DNA of 64,000 bases. Source: Bacteroidota bacterium (GTDB lineage: Bacteria; Bacteroidota; Bacteroidia; Chitinophagales; LD1). This document shows, one piece after another, positions 43,842-52,149 of this stretch; position 1 is the first letter of the stretch, and the number at the start of each line of letters is the position of its first letter. The stretch is taken from assembly GCA_947479455.1 (NCBI GenBank), contig CANJZE010000004.1:62001-126000 (forward strand). The letters are read 5' to 3'. Below the pieces are notes generated by a model. That model did no database searches. It worked only from the letters and a program-made list of their open reading frames with translations, and was not told the DNA's origin. A program made the translations under genes and the position numbers.

Positions 43842-44480
43842 TTAATCCTGCAACTTTCCTTTTACAAAAACCGCGTAACAGATATAAGCAAAAAAAGGTG
43901 CCCCTATTACATCGGCAGTGTAATGAACGTGCTGCCAAACTAGCATTATCGCCACCGCAATGGCCGATAGAAACGTAAATGCTTTGAGCCACAAATTTCT
44001 GCAACACAAAAAGAATATGCATAGGTCAGCCATATGACCCGAATAAAAAAGGTCGTTGAGAATGTCTTTGTTTTCACCTACCAAAAAATCTAAAAACGGA
44101 TCATGAAGTACGATCGTATCAACCGGAGGTACAAGAGGAATAAGGACTATGAAAACTCCTCGCAATAAGAACACTACCAGAAAGGCACGCGCTACGTTAT
44201 AGAAATCGCGCGGCCGTGCGATGATGTATAGGATAAAAAGAATGGCACATGAGTAAGTAATAGAAAAAATGGTGGTTGAAAAATCACGCGGAATAAAGAA
44301 CTTTTGTATAGGGTCGTTAAGAATAACCCCGGGCGTTAACCGATTCCATGCTAAAAAATGAACCATCATCATGTACAGCAAAGCGCAAAAAATTGCATTA
44401 GCCGCAAAGCGTAAGGCGAAATATTTTTCTTGAAGTGCTTCACTCCAGTTATTTCGAAAAGTAAGATACCACAAGTTCAT
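43842..44480 (-). CDS. PAP2/sphingomyelin-synthase-like lipid phosphatase-transferase
   Basis: 212 residues, six membrane helices. The C-terminal motif pair 'DLFYSGHMADLCIF' and 'WQHVHYTADVIGAPFFAY' is that of the PAP2_C family (sphingomyelin synthase-like), with His-His-Asp as the catalytic triad. Such enzymes move or remove phospho-head groups on membrane lipids. Bacteroidota make sphingolipids, so a role in head-group exchange is plausible but inferred. First gene of a two-gene operon with the DoxX-like protein; divergent from ccmC. Confidence 0.7.
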   Translation of the reverse strand: MNLWYLTFRNNWSEALQEKYFALRFAANAIFCALLYMMMVHFLAWNRLTPGVILNDPIQKFFIPRDFSTTIFSITYSCAILFILYIIARPRDFYNVARAFLVVFLLRGVFIVLIPLVPPVDTIVLHDPFLDFLVGENKDILNDLFYSGHMADLCIFFLCCRNLWLKAFTFLSAIAVAIMLVWQHVHYTADVIGAPFFAYICYAVFVKGKLQD

Positions 44481-44594
44481 AGGTAGATTTGCAGGAATTT
44501 TCGCAATGATAAATAAAAATGGTTACCGATTATTTGAAAATTCATTTAGGTTTGACCCCTAACGAATTCACGTAAAAATCGTTTGATTGCCTAG

Positions 44595-45686
44595 ATGAAA
44601 TGGATTTATAGCACTTGGTGGAAATGGATTTCGGTGGTTTTATTGACGTATGTAGTGGCGTGTAGTTTCTTTGTTCCGCTTGGTCCGGGAATTACCAAAG
44701 TTTCTCCGCTCGGCTTTTATCCCGATTCAGTTTACACTTTTCAAATCAATACTTCGCACGCGCACTTTCTTTCGCCACAGGCAGGAAAAGTTCAGCTTTG
44801 GTTTAAGAATCAAAATAACTACTTCGCTCCTATTTCTTTTAAAGTAACAAGCAACACTACTGTCGAAGCACAGTTTGCTGTTGGTTCTGTTCAGCAAAAT
44901 AATTTCAAGCCCTCGAATTTCGATGTGGTACTCAACGATGATTTAGACGGAACCTTTGCGCTGCGCGATGCAGTTACTTTAGTAGCATCTGCTACTGTAG
45001 ATTCTTCTTTCAAAGCCTTAGCTTTTAGTATTGAACCTGAAGTAAAAAGCAATCACCATAAATTGATTTGCTTTCCTTACCGTGAAATTTTATACGAAAC
45101 AATTCGGAACACTTTCTTTCATGTGCCTATGTGGTTTGTAATGACCATGTTGGCATTTACCTCTTTTCTAGCAAGTATCCGATATTTAGCAAGTGGAAAA
45201 CCTGAACAGGATTTACTAGCCGAGCAAAGTGTAATTGTAGCTCTGCTGTTTGGCACTTGTGGGTATCTCACCGGTTTGTTATGGGCAAAATATACCTGGT
45301 ATATAGGAGTTTCGTGGAGCGATGTTATTCGTAAATTATTGCTTGAAGACATTAAAATGGCAGCGGCTTTAGTGGCTATGTTTTTTTATGCAGCCTATCT
45401 AATTCTTCGAAGTGCAATTGACGATGAAAACAAACGTGCACGCATTTCTGCAGTCTACAACATTTTTGCTTTTGTGATTTTTATTATGTGTGTGTTTGTG
45501 TTGCCTCGTCTCACCGATTCAATGCACCCGGGCAACGGAGGAAATCCGGCATTCAGCAAATACGATTTAGATAGCACCTTGCGCCTGTTTTTTTATCCTG
45601 CAGTTATTGGTTGGATTGTACTCGGCTATTGGATTCTATCAGTTCTTATACGTATACAACTTCTTTCTAAAAAACAGAAATCATGA
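44595..45686 (+). CDS. ccmC: CcmC/CcsA-type haem handling protein for cytochrome c maturation
   Basis: 363 residues. A membrane helix (about 8-28), a periplasmic beta domain (about 45-165) and then six helices: 'FFHVPMWFVMTMLAFTSF' (haem-ligand His), 'GYLTGLLWAKYTW', 'YAAYLILRSAIDDENKRARI', 'SAVYNIFAFVIFIM' and 'DSMHPGNGGNPAFSKYDLDS'. This is the Bacteroidota form of CcmC. The Trp-rich segment after 'WAKYTW' reads 'YIGVSWSDVIRKLLLEDIKM', unlike the usual WWxxDPK. ccmD follows with a 4-nt overlap. Haem export or holder role in the inner membrane. Confidence 0.78.
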   Translation: MKWIYSTWWKWISVVLLTYVVACSFFVPLGPGITKVSPLGFYPDSVYTFQINTSHAHFLSPQAGKVQLWFKNQNNYFAPISFKVTSNTTVEAQFAVGSVQQNNFKPSNFDVVLNDDLDGTFALRDAVTLVASATVDSSFKALAFSIEPEVKSNHHKLICFPYREILYETIRNTFFHVPMWFVMTMLAFTSFLASIRYLASGKPEQDLLAEQSVIVALLFGTCGYLTGLLWAKYTWYIGVSWSDVIRKLLLEDIKMAAALVAMFFYAAYLILRSAIDDENKRARISAVYNIFAFVIFIMCVFVLPRLTDSMHPGNGGNPAFSKYDLDSTLRLFFYPAVIGWIVLGYWILSVLIRIQLLSKKQKS

Positions 45687-45889
45687 AACGAATTTCAACA
45701 ACTACAATCCTGATTCTATTTTCCACCATGCTTTTTGCTCAAGGCGATTCGGGAACCAATAATTTTTTTGCTTCGAACCTGAAAATTTTTGTACCGGTAG
45801 GGGTGCTTACGATTATTCTACTTTGCCTTTTCGTCTTTCTGTTTGACATTGAAAAACGATTGAAAAAATTGGAAGATGCTAAAAACTAA
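45683..45889 (+). CDS. ccmD: CcmD-like small membrane protein
   Basis: 68 residues: a signal or membrane segment ('TTTILILFSTMLFAQG'), a second helix (about 33-55) and a charged tail 'DIEKRLKKLEDAKN'. Size, topology and position directly after ccmC (ATGA overlap) identify it as the CcmD-like partner. Sequence similarity in this family is low. Confidence 0.7.
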   Translation: MKRISTTTILILFSTMLFAQGDSGTNNFFASNLKIFVPVGVLTIILLCLFVFLFDIEKRLKKLEDAKN

Positions 45890-45908
45890 CCGTTAGAATT
45901 TAAAAAAT

Positions 45909-47225
45909 CTACTCCTCTCCTACCTGCATTTCACTCTCTTCCAAGTCTCTTAGTTTTTTTCCAACTGCAATTAATCTTGCCATTCTTTTTAAGTAGGTGC
46001 TGTGATTTTTTACGTAAGGATTTTCTTCATCCCAAACATAGCCTGCCAGCACCGAGCAAATTTGTTTAATCACATCTTCATTTCTTTCTTCAGCAAAAAA
46101 TATTTTCTGAAGTGTGCCATCGTACCAAGCCATTACATAGGAACGGAAGGTGTTTACACCAATCATGGTAGGTTCCATGTATTCTTTTTGCCAATCAATA
46201 TTTTCGCCTTGAAGTTGACGAACTACTAATTGTGCTGCTCGATGCGATGAAACCGTAGCCAAAGTAACACCCGAAGAAAAAATAGGATCAAGAAACTCGG
46301 TAACGTTACCTGTAAGCGCAAAACCTTCGCCATAAAATTTATCGCAGGTTGTGCTCCATCCTTGAATAGTTCGTGGTTCAAAAATAAATTCGTTGTCTTT
46401 AAAACGATCGGCTATGTTCCATTCGCTGGCAATGATTGCACGCAATTGTTCCTCTGGCGTTCCGGTAAAATCATCAAAAAATTCAGGCTCGCCCACAAAA
46501 CCACAACTGGTAATGCCGTTGCTAAAAGGAATACACCACACCCATACTCCGGGTTTGTGGTCAACAATTAAAATTCTGTTAGGCTCTACGTACTGGTCTC
46601 TGCGTGTATCACGAATGTGAGCGAAAATTGTTTTGCGTGGAGGAAGGTTCGATGGTCGATCTAAATTAAACAAACGTGGAATAACTCTGCCGTAACCACT
46701 AGCGTCAACAATAAATCGCGCTTCAATTTTTTTCTCAGTACCATCTTTGCCAACCACCGTTGTTGTAGAATTAGTTCCATCAAATTTTATTGCAGTTACA
46801 GCAGTTTCAAATTCAACATCTACTCCCATGCGCTGTACTTCTTTTGCAAGTACTTCATCAAAATGTGCGCGCTGAACCTGGTAAGTCCAACTCCAGCCTT
46901 TTGTAAACTGGTCGCTGAAATTGAAATCCATGATTTGTTTCTTTTCGTTGACAAACTTGGCACCGAATTTTTCCTGATAGCCCTGCGCTTTTAAAATGGG
47001 TAGAAAGCCTGCATCTTCCAATGGCTCCATACAGCGGGGCAACAAACTTTCGCCAATAACAAAGCGTGGGAATTTTTCTTTCTCCACAATTTTTACTTTG
47101 AAACCTCCTTTGTTAATGATAGAAGCAGCAACTGTTCCCGAGGGGCCTGCACCTATCACTAATACGTCAACTTTTTCTACAGCCCACAAACCCCCAAAGG
47201 GGGCTTTTGTTTCGTCTTTATTCAT
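45909..47225 (-). CDS. Flavin-dependent halogenase-like oxidoreductase of the flexirubin-type cluster
   Basis: 438 residues with the FAD site 'VLVIGAGPSGTVAAS' (22-35), 'EKFPRFVIGESLLPR', the WxWxIP signature as WVWCIP (228-233), 'DASGYGR' and 'EFLDPIFSSGVTLA'. Lys90 in 'FGAKFVNE' aligns by eye with the catalytic Lys of tryptophan halogenases (PrnA/RebH 'IKFVNW'), so halogenation of the aryl polyene is possible. No flavin reductase is nearby. Residues 7-14 are coded by a palindromic repeat. Last gene of the cluster on this strand. An alternative is a plain hydroxylase or desaturase. Confidence 0.78.
   Translation of the reverse strand: MNKDETKAPFGGLWAVEKVDVLVIGAGPSGTVAASIINKGGFKVKIVEKEKFPRFVIGESLLPRCMEPLEDAGFLPILKAQGYQEKFGAKFVNEKKQIMDFNFSDQFTKGWSWTYQVQRAHFDEVLAKEVQRMGVDVEFETAVTAIKFDGTNSTTTVVGKDGTEKKIEARFIVDASGYGRVIPRLFNLDRPSNLPPRKTIFAHIRDTRRDQYVEPNRILIVDHKPGVWVWCIPFSNGITSCGFVGEPEFFDDFTGTPEEQLRAIIASEWNIADRFKDNEFIFEPRTIQGWSTTCDKFYGEGFALTGNVTEFLDPIFSSGVTLATVSSHRAAQLVVRQLQGENIDWQKEYMEPTMIGVNTFRSYVMAWYDGTLQKIFFAEERNEDVIKQICSVLAGYVWDEENPYVKNHSTYLKRMARLIAVGKKLRDLEESEMQVGEE
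47183..47210. repeat. CCCCCAAAGGGGG palindrome at the 5' end of a coding region
   Basis: 'CCCACAAACCCCCAAAGGGG' with GCTTTTGT after it matches the widespread Bacteroidota dispersed motif built on CCCCCAAAGGGGG. It codes for 'KAPFGGLW' near the start of the flavoprotein. Confidence 0.6.
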
Positions 47226-47307
47226 AATATATCCTTTTGTTAGTTCTAGTTTATGCTTCTAAATAATTTCAATTACGCTTCTATACGATTGCTTACCTAA
47301 GCCATAA

Positions 47308-48543
47308 CTACACCCGCGAATATATAATGGCTGCATTGCAACCGCCAAATCCGGATGCGGTTTTTAGTGCATGATTTTTATCGCTCTTGGTTACTGCACA
47401 ACTCATGTTTACATTTTCTGAAACACCGAGTGTTTCAAAATTTTTGCTTGGCAATATTACTTCCTGCAATAATGATTGGTATGAGAAAATTGATTCCAGA
47501 ACACCTGCAGCACCAAGTGTGTGTCCGAAATTTCCTTTTAAACTATGCAATGGAATTTGCGAAAGCGATGCGCTTGAAAAGGCTTTTGCTTCCATTTCAT
47601 CATTAAATAAAGTAGCAGTGCCATGCGCTGAAATAAATGATAAATCGTTTACGGTTACCTCACTCTCCTTCATAGCTGATTGAACTGCAAAAGCCAATTC
47701 CAAACCCGTGCGCGATGGTCCCGAAATATGGTTAGCATCATTTGTACTAGCGCCACCGTTCACCAAAATATTTTTAGAGAGAGATTTGTCTGTGGTTAGA
47801 ATAATAGTTGCAGCGCATTCCCCCAAATTAATTCCATCACGATTTTTATCGAACGGCTTACAAGGATTTTTACTCATTGCATTCAACGATTGAAACCCAC
47901 TGATAATAAATTTTGAAAGCACATCGGCTCCACAGATTATCGCATGTTTGTATTTACCCGATTGCAATAACCGTTTTGCAACAACTACAGAAAGCACGCC
48001 TGAAATACAAGCATTCGAAACCACCAGCGGTTTATTTTTAGAACCAAAGTGCTCGGCAATAATCTTTGCCGTATTGAAAAGTGAAACACGGCTTCTTATT
48101 TCTTCATTCACTTCTTTGCCTTCAATCAATTCAATATTCCCTTTTGTGGTAGAAAGAATAAAAAGTGTGTCCGCATCAGAAAGTTTTATTTCGGTTTGAG
48201 CTAAAGCATTTTGAACAGAAGCAATGCAAATACTTTCGAAGCGCGACCTCACCCCCAGCCCCTCTCCGAAGGAGAGGGGAGAAACAGCCACCTCATCCGT
48301 CCCGCTTGAAACAAGCGGGACACCTTCTCCGTCCCGCGTAAGGCGGGATGAAACAAAAGGAGAAGGAAAAGTCAGCCATTCTTCTTTAGTAAACATTGAA
48401 GCATAGAAAGGTTCTGGTGAAAGTGAGCCATCTGTAATTTGACGGATAGCCGACAAGCCGTTCTTTACCTTCTCGAAATTTTCCTGTGTGGTAATTCCGA
48501 GCGGAGAAAAAATATTATCGGCAGCTATGTAAACAGCGTTCAT
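47308..48543 (-). CDS. Beta-ketoacyl synthase with repeat-derived insertion
   Basis: 411 residues of the KAS I/II fold with an intact triad: Cys179 in 'VVSNACISGVLS', His307 in 'FISAHGTAT', His341 in 'KGNFGHTLGAAG'. It should condense malonyl-ACP with the growing chain. Residues about 61-100 are an extra segment coded by three stacked palindromes (48245-48367) with no counterpart in the family. It breaks the fold between the N-terminal 'EEWLTF' and 'FESICIASVQNAL'. Start overlaps the thioesterase stop by 1 nt. Relative to the ketosynthase at 50845 it is shorter in conserved blocks and may act as chain-length partner. Confidence 0.85.
   Translation of the reverse strand: MNAVYIAADNIFSPLGITTQENFEKVKNGLSAIRQITDGSLSPEPFYASMFTKEEWLTFPSPFVSSRLTRDGEGVPLVSSGTDEVAVSPLSFGEGLGVRSRFESICIASVQNALAQTEIKLSDADTLFILSTTKGNIELIEGKEVNEEIRSRVSLFNTAKIIAEHFGSKNKPLVVSNACISGVLSVVVAKRLLQSGKYKHAIICGADVLSKFIISGFQSLNAMSKNPCKPFDKNRDGINLGECAATIILTTDKSLSKNILVNGGASTNDANHISGPSRTGLELAFAVQSAMKESEVTVNDLSFISAHGTATLFNDEMEAKAFSSASLSQIPLHSLKGNFGHTLGAAGVLESIFSYQSLLQEVILPSKNFETLGVSENVNMSCAVTKSDKNHALKTASGFGGCNAAIIYSRV
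48245..48367. repeat. Palindrome cluster inserted in frame in a ketosynthase gene
   Basis: Three consecutive palindromes: CCCCTCTCC-GAA-GGAGAGGGG (48259-48279), GTCCCGCTTG-AAA-CAAGCGGGAC (48299-48321) and GTCCCGCGTAAGGCGGGAT (48331-48349). The first belongs to the common 'CACCCCCAGCCCCTCTCC' family; the last ends in 'GGCGGGATGAAACA', also found at 6627 and in the 35.4-35.8 kb element. About 123 bp, a multiple of three. Confidence 0.85.
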
Positions 48544-48977
48544 TACAGCCCGTTTTGTTTTTTCCAGTTCACAAATACTTCGGGAATAACTAAACTCAAA
48601 TTCATAGTTCCGCTTTCAACAAATACTTGAGTAGTTGTTCCTTTGCAAATAACATCGTTTGTTTTTTCGCAACGAATCACATAATCGAAAATTATTTTTG
48701 CGGCAGGCGTATTTCGCATGGCGGTTTCTACCAGGGCTACATCTTTATATTGCAAGGTTTTTTTGAAATCGGTAGAAAGATGAACGATAGGCGTGGCAAA
48801 ACCTTTATGGAACAATTCCATGTAGTCGAGGTTATATTTTTTACCAAAGGCTTCTCTACCTTCTTGAAAATAATTGACATAGTTACCATGCCACACAATA
48901 CCCAGTGGGTCGCACTCGTTGAAACGAACCTCAACCCTGGCCACTGCAGATAAAGATGTAAGTGGTAAGTTGCTCAT
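48543..48977 (-). CDS. 4-hydroxybenzoyl-CoA thioesterase-family acyl thioesterase
   Basis: 144 residues, a single hotdog domain with the 4HBT signature 'FNECDPLGIVWHGNYVNYFQ' (catalytic Asp) and 'EGREAFGKKYNLDY'. In aryl-polyene and flexirubin clusters such a protein releases or edits acyl chains. It overlaps the dehydratase stop by 4 nt upstream and the ketosynthase start by 1 nt downstream, so the three are translationally coupled. Confidence 0.9.
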   Translation of the reverse strand: MSNLPLTSLSAVARVEVRFNECDPLGIVWHGNYVNYFQEGREAFGKKYNLDYMELFHKGFATPIVHLSTDFKKTLQYKDVALVETAMRNTPAAKIIFDYVIRCEKTNDVICKGTTTQVFVESGTMNLSLVIPEVFVNWKKQNGL

Positions 48978-49423
48978 GCTTTTTGTTCCGATGGTTTTGT
49001 TTCGGGCTCTACAAAAATTTTCATTTTACAATGTGCAATTTCCTTACCGTTCAGTTTTACTGAGCCAGTAATCATGCTTACATCAAAAATTTGATTGGTT
49101 ATCACTATCTCGGTTTCTATTTCTTCCCCCACCATCGGTAGTTTAGTGAAACTGAAATCACGCACATCGCCAATAAAACCAATCGGGATTTTTTTACCCA
49201 ACACATTACATTCATAACCCATTTTAGCCGCTGCGGTTTGCGCAATGTTCTCCATCAATCCGGCTATGGTCAGTTTTCCGTTATGACATAATATGTGATT
49301 GGCATCAAAACTGAAAGTTGTAATCGAATGATTTTCGCTGACTTTGTGCAAAGTACTTACTAGAACAAAAGGCGGCTTCTGAGGAATTAAGTCAATAAGA
49401 TTTTGTCCGCTAACGGGAAGCAC
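48974..49423 (-). CDS. 3-hydroxyacyl-ACP dehydratase-like hotdog protein (ApeP-like)
   Basis: 149 residues of the FabA/FabZ-like hotdog class: 'LIDLIPQKPPFVLVSTLHKV', 'GKLTIAGLMENIAQTAAAKM' (central helix) and 'IPIGFIGDVRDFSFTKLPMV'. Position and sequence match the ApeP-type dehydratase that creates the trans double bonds of aryl polyenes. The FabZ catalytic His lies in the 'NHSITTFSFD' or 'NHILCHNG' region and cannot be fixed by eye. Coupled with the thioesterase by ATGA. Confidence 0.75.
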   Translation of the reverse strand: MLPVSGQNLIDLIPQKPPFVLVSTLHKVSENHSITTFSFDANHILCHNGKLTIAGLMENIAQTAAAKMGYECNVLGKKIPIGFIGDVRDFSFTKLPMVGEEIETEIVITNQIFDVSMITGSVKLNGKEIAHCKMKIFVEPETKPSEQKA

Positions 49424-49426
49424 TAT

Positions 49427-49459
49427 GATTGAAGATTGAAAATTGAAGATTGAAAATTA
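49427..49459. repeat. ATTGAAGATTGAAAATTGAAG tandem low-complexity repeat
   Basis: About four head-to-tail ATTGAAR/ATTGAAA units just upstream of the dehydratase start codon. Related strings lie at 53701-53734 and 54541-54559 in other gaps of the same cluster, and at 10751. Confidence 0.6.
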
Positions 49460-49528
49460 AATACAAACTGCATGAAATGTTTTTGAAATTTTTTTCTGCT
49501 AATCATTAGCAATTGTAACCGCTAACGG

Positions 49529-50404
49529 TTAACCCTTTTTCCAAAAATCAAAATAATTAAACCACTGCTCTGGGTTCTCCTTCACCATTCCCTCCAGGTC
49601 ACGAACATAATCTTCCATAATCAAATCGATCGTTGTTTCCTTTGTAACCGTTCTGTGTGGGCGGCAATAAAAATTATAGTGCGTGGCGCTTCGTTTAACG
49701 CCATACACAAACGAATAATTAGCGCGAAAAGTTTTTATGATTTGAAAAATCCCAATAGGAAATCGCGCTTCTTCACCTAAAAATTTAAGTGAGCGTGTTT
49801 TACCATCCTGCAAAAAGCGGTCGGCAGTGGTAGCAATTATTTCGTTGCGCTCAAGTGCTTCTCCAATTTCGTAAATGTGCGAAAGGTCGTCCTTGATAGC
49901 AATGAGTTTAAATTTTCTTCCACCGGTTACATTGTTCAGATAATTTTTAAGTTGCTCATGTTCGCGATCAAAAACAAGAATATTAATCGTATCGCCATAG
50001 CCCATCAAATAATGCCCTGCAATTTCCCAGTTGCCTAAATGTGCGCCAAGTAAAATTCCGCCTTTGTTTCCGCTCACCATACCTTTCATATTTTCTGCGC
50101 CAAAACTTTCGGAAGTAAACTGGTCATTCATGCCCGACATAATCATCATTTTATCAATGAGCATTTGGCCAAGCCGATAATAGCTGGTGTAGATTTTGAA
50201 AAAAGATTTCAGTTTGTTATAACCAATTCGCTGGTGGAAGTAGTTATAAATGTGTTTTGATGTTTCGGGAGAGAAAAAGAAATAATAAAGCACTACAAAA
50301 TACAGAATGAAATAGGCGGGGCGAACACCGAAATTTTTGAAAATAAAAATAAAGATGGCGTAGCCGAGGGTATTGCCGCGCGATTTACCTTTCCATTCTG
50401 CCAT
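49529..50404 (-). CDS. LpxL/LABAT-type acyltransferase
   Basis: 291 residues: an N-terminal membrane segment (about 28-44), 'ETSKHIYNYFHQRIGYNKLK' and the HX4(D/E) active site 'GAHLGNWEIAGHYLMG' with His122 and Glu127. 'ATTADRFLQDGKTRSLKFLG' is the second family block. These enzymes transfer an acyl group from ACP to a lipid or hydroxyl acceptor. In this cluster it probably attaches the aryl-polyene chain or ends the synthesis. The ACP gene abuts it upstream (stop at 50405). Confidence 0.88.
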   Translation of the reverse strand: MAEWKGKSRGNTLGYAIFIFIFKNFGVRPAYFILYFVVLYYFFFSPETSKHIYNYFHQRIGYNKLKSFFKIYTSYYRLGQMLIDKMMIMSGMNDQFTSESFGAENMKGMVSGNKGGILLGAHLGNWEIAGHYLMGYGDTINILVFDREHEQLKNYLNNVTGGRKFKLIAIKDDLSHIYEIGEALERNEIIATTADRFLQDGKTRSLKFLGEEARFPIGIFQIIKTFRANYSFVYGVKRSATHYNFYCRPHRTVTKETTIDLIMEDYVRDLEGMVKENPEQWFNYFDFWKKG

Positions 50405-50653
50405 TTACGCTGCCGTCCTTTTGCTGATAACGTAATCGTATAAATTTTGGAAAGTGAGAATGCTCGAAAAGTCTTCCTGCTTTACTTTTATACCGAAGTT
50501 ACCTTCAATAATTACAACAAGGTCAACGTAGTCCAATGAATCGAGTTCGAGCGTTTCTTTCAAGGTTGCATCGGGTGTAATCGTAGCTCCATCCACTTCA
50601 AATTCTTCTACCAAAAATTCGTTGATTTTAGAAATCATTTCTTCGTTGCTCAT
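50405..50653 (-). CDS. Acyl carrier protein
   Basis: 82 residues, acidic, four-helix ACP. The phosphopantetheine site is Ser39 in 'LELDSLDYVDLVV'. It carries the growing polyene between the two ketosynthases, FabG and dehydratase of the cluster. A gap of 191 bp separates it from the ketosynthase upstream. That gap contains a 25-bp direct repeat ('TGATAATTCAAATTC' at 50692 and 50752) and no gene. Confidence 0.93.
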   Translation of the reverse strand: MSNEEMISKINEFLVEEFEVDGATITPDATLKETLELDSLDYVDLVVIIEGNFGIKVKQEDFSSILTFQNLYDYVISKRTAA

Positions 50654-50844
50654 AATTTGGGTTCTTGTTTTACGCTTCGCGATGATTTCTCTGATAATTC
50701 AAATTCAATTATACTTCGCAATGATTACACCGATAACAGCCGATGATTTCATGATAATTCAAATTCTTGTTTCTTGTTTTCTGCATTATCCATTGCCTTT
50801 ATCTCTTGTCTTTATCTGCGTAATCATCGCGCAGCGTAATTGTA

Positions 50845-52068
50845 TTATGCCTTCCATTTTCTTACTATTAGCGATGAGTTGGTTCCACCAAAGCCGAATG
50901 AATTGGATAAAAATACATCAATATTTTTCTCTTTAGTGATTGTTGCAATATTAAGTTTCGCACTAAACTCATCGGGGTTTTCGAAATTGATATTCGGTGC
51001 TACAAAATTATTCTGCATCATCATTAATGAATAAACAATTTCACTTGCTCCCGCCATCCAGCATTCATGACCCGTCATTGATTTGGTGGAACTTACCAAT
51101 GGCTGATAAGCACCGAACACCGCAGCAATTGCCTGCGCTTCGCTCGAATCGCCTTGTGGCGTACTCGTTGCATGGGCATTGATGTAATCAATTTCATCGG
51201 GCTTTACATCGGCATCTTTCATACACATCATCAACGAACGAACAGGACCATCAACCGTTGGATTTGAAATGTGTCCGCCATTCGAAGAAAAACCGTAACC
51301 AATTACTTCACCCAGAATATTCGCTCCGCGTTTTTGAGCGCTTTCGAGCGATTCAATAATTACCGTAGCCGCTCCACCGCTCGGTATTAAACCATCTCTG
51401 TCTTTATCAAAAGGTCGGCTTGCTTTTGTGGGTTGGTCTTCACGAACCGAAAACGCAGCGAGTGCATCGAAAGTTCCCATCGAAAAAATATTGAGCTCCT
51501 GCGCACCGCCACAAACCACTCTATCCTGATAGCCATGACGAATTAAAAAATAACCAAGCCCTATGGAATGTGAACCGCTGGCACATGCCGCACTCACCGT
51601 AAAGTTTATTCCCTTCAATTTGAAAATAGTAGCCAGGTTCATATTCACCGTGCTGTTCATGGTTTGGAACACCGCACCGCTGCCCGCAAACTGCGTGTTC
51701 TTTTTCTCCCGCATAATATCGGTGCTCTCCACCACTGCCTGCGCGGTGCTGTCGTTACCGTAAATAATTCCGGTTTCGTGATGGTCGAGAAAATCCTGGT
51801 CCATTTTTGCCTGCGCCAAAGCCTGCAGGGTTGCCATGTAAGCATATTCACCGGGCTCTGAAAGCATAACGCGCGAACGCCTGTCGAGCAAACCTTTGAG
51901 CTGCGGTTTTTCGCAAACCCCGGTAAGCCCCGAGCGGTAACCAAATTCTTTACGCGCTGGGTCGAGGATAATGCCCGACTTGCCGCGGTAAAGCGAATCG
52001 CGCACTTCATCGGTGTTCTTGCCTATGCACGACCAAATTCCTAATCCTGTAATTACCACACGGTTCAT
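50845..52068 (-). CDS. Beta-ketoacyl-ACP synthase (FabF-like)
   Basis: 407 residues with a full KAS II triad: Cys162 in 'VSAACASGSHSIG', His299 in 'INAHATSTPQGD', His334 in 'STKSMTGHECWMAG'. It keeps the N-terminal 'VVITGLGIWSCIGKN' and the closing 'SNSFGFGGTNSSLIV'. It is probably the main elongating enzyme of the polyene cluster. Codon use is richer in G and C around 51600-52000 than in most neighbours. Confidence 0.93.
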   Translation of the reverse strand: MNRVVITGLGIWSCIGKNTDEVRDSLYRGKSGIILDPARKEFGYRSGLTGVCEKPQLKGLLDRRSRVMLSEPGEYAYMATLQALAQAKMDQDFLDHHETGIIYGNDSTAQAVVESTDIMREKKNTQFAGSGAVFQTMNSTVNMNLATIFKLKGINFTVSAACASGSHSIGLGYFLIRHGYQDRVVCGGAQELNIFSMGTFDALAAFSVREDQPTKASRPFDKDRDGLIPSGGAATVIIESLESAQKRGANILGEVIGYGFSSNGGHISNPTVDGPVRSLMMCMKDADVKPDEIDYINAHATSTPQGDSSEAQAIAAVFGAYQPLVSSTKSMTGHECWMAGASEIVYSLMMMQNNFVAPNINFENPDEFSAKLNIATITKEKNIDVFLSNSFGFGGTNSSLIVRKWKA

Positions 52069-52149
52069 GGCGCAATAATAAAATTTTGAATGTTTGATTG
52101 CAATAAGAAGTAGCGAATTGGTAAGAAGATACGGAAATTGGGGATGATT

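Noticed and set aside
47308-48543. The ketosynthase as a pseudogene because of the palindromic insert
   Set aside because: Frame is open end to end, the triad is complete and start and stop are coupled to its neighbours.
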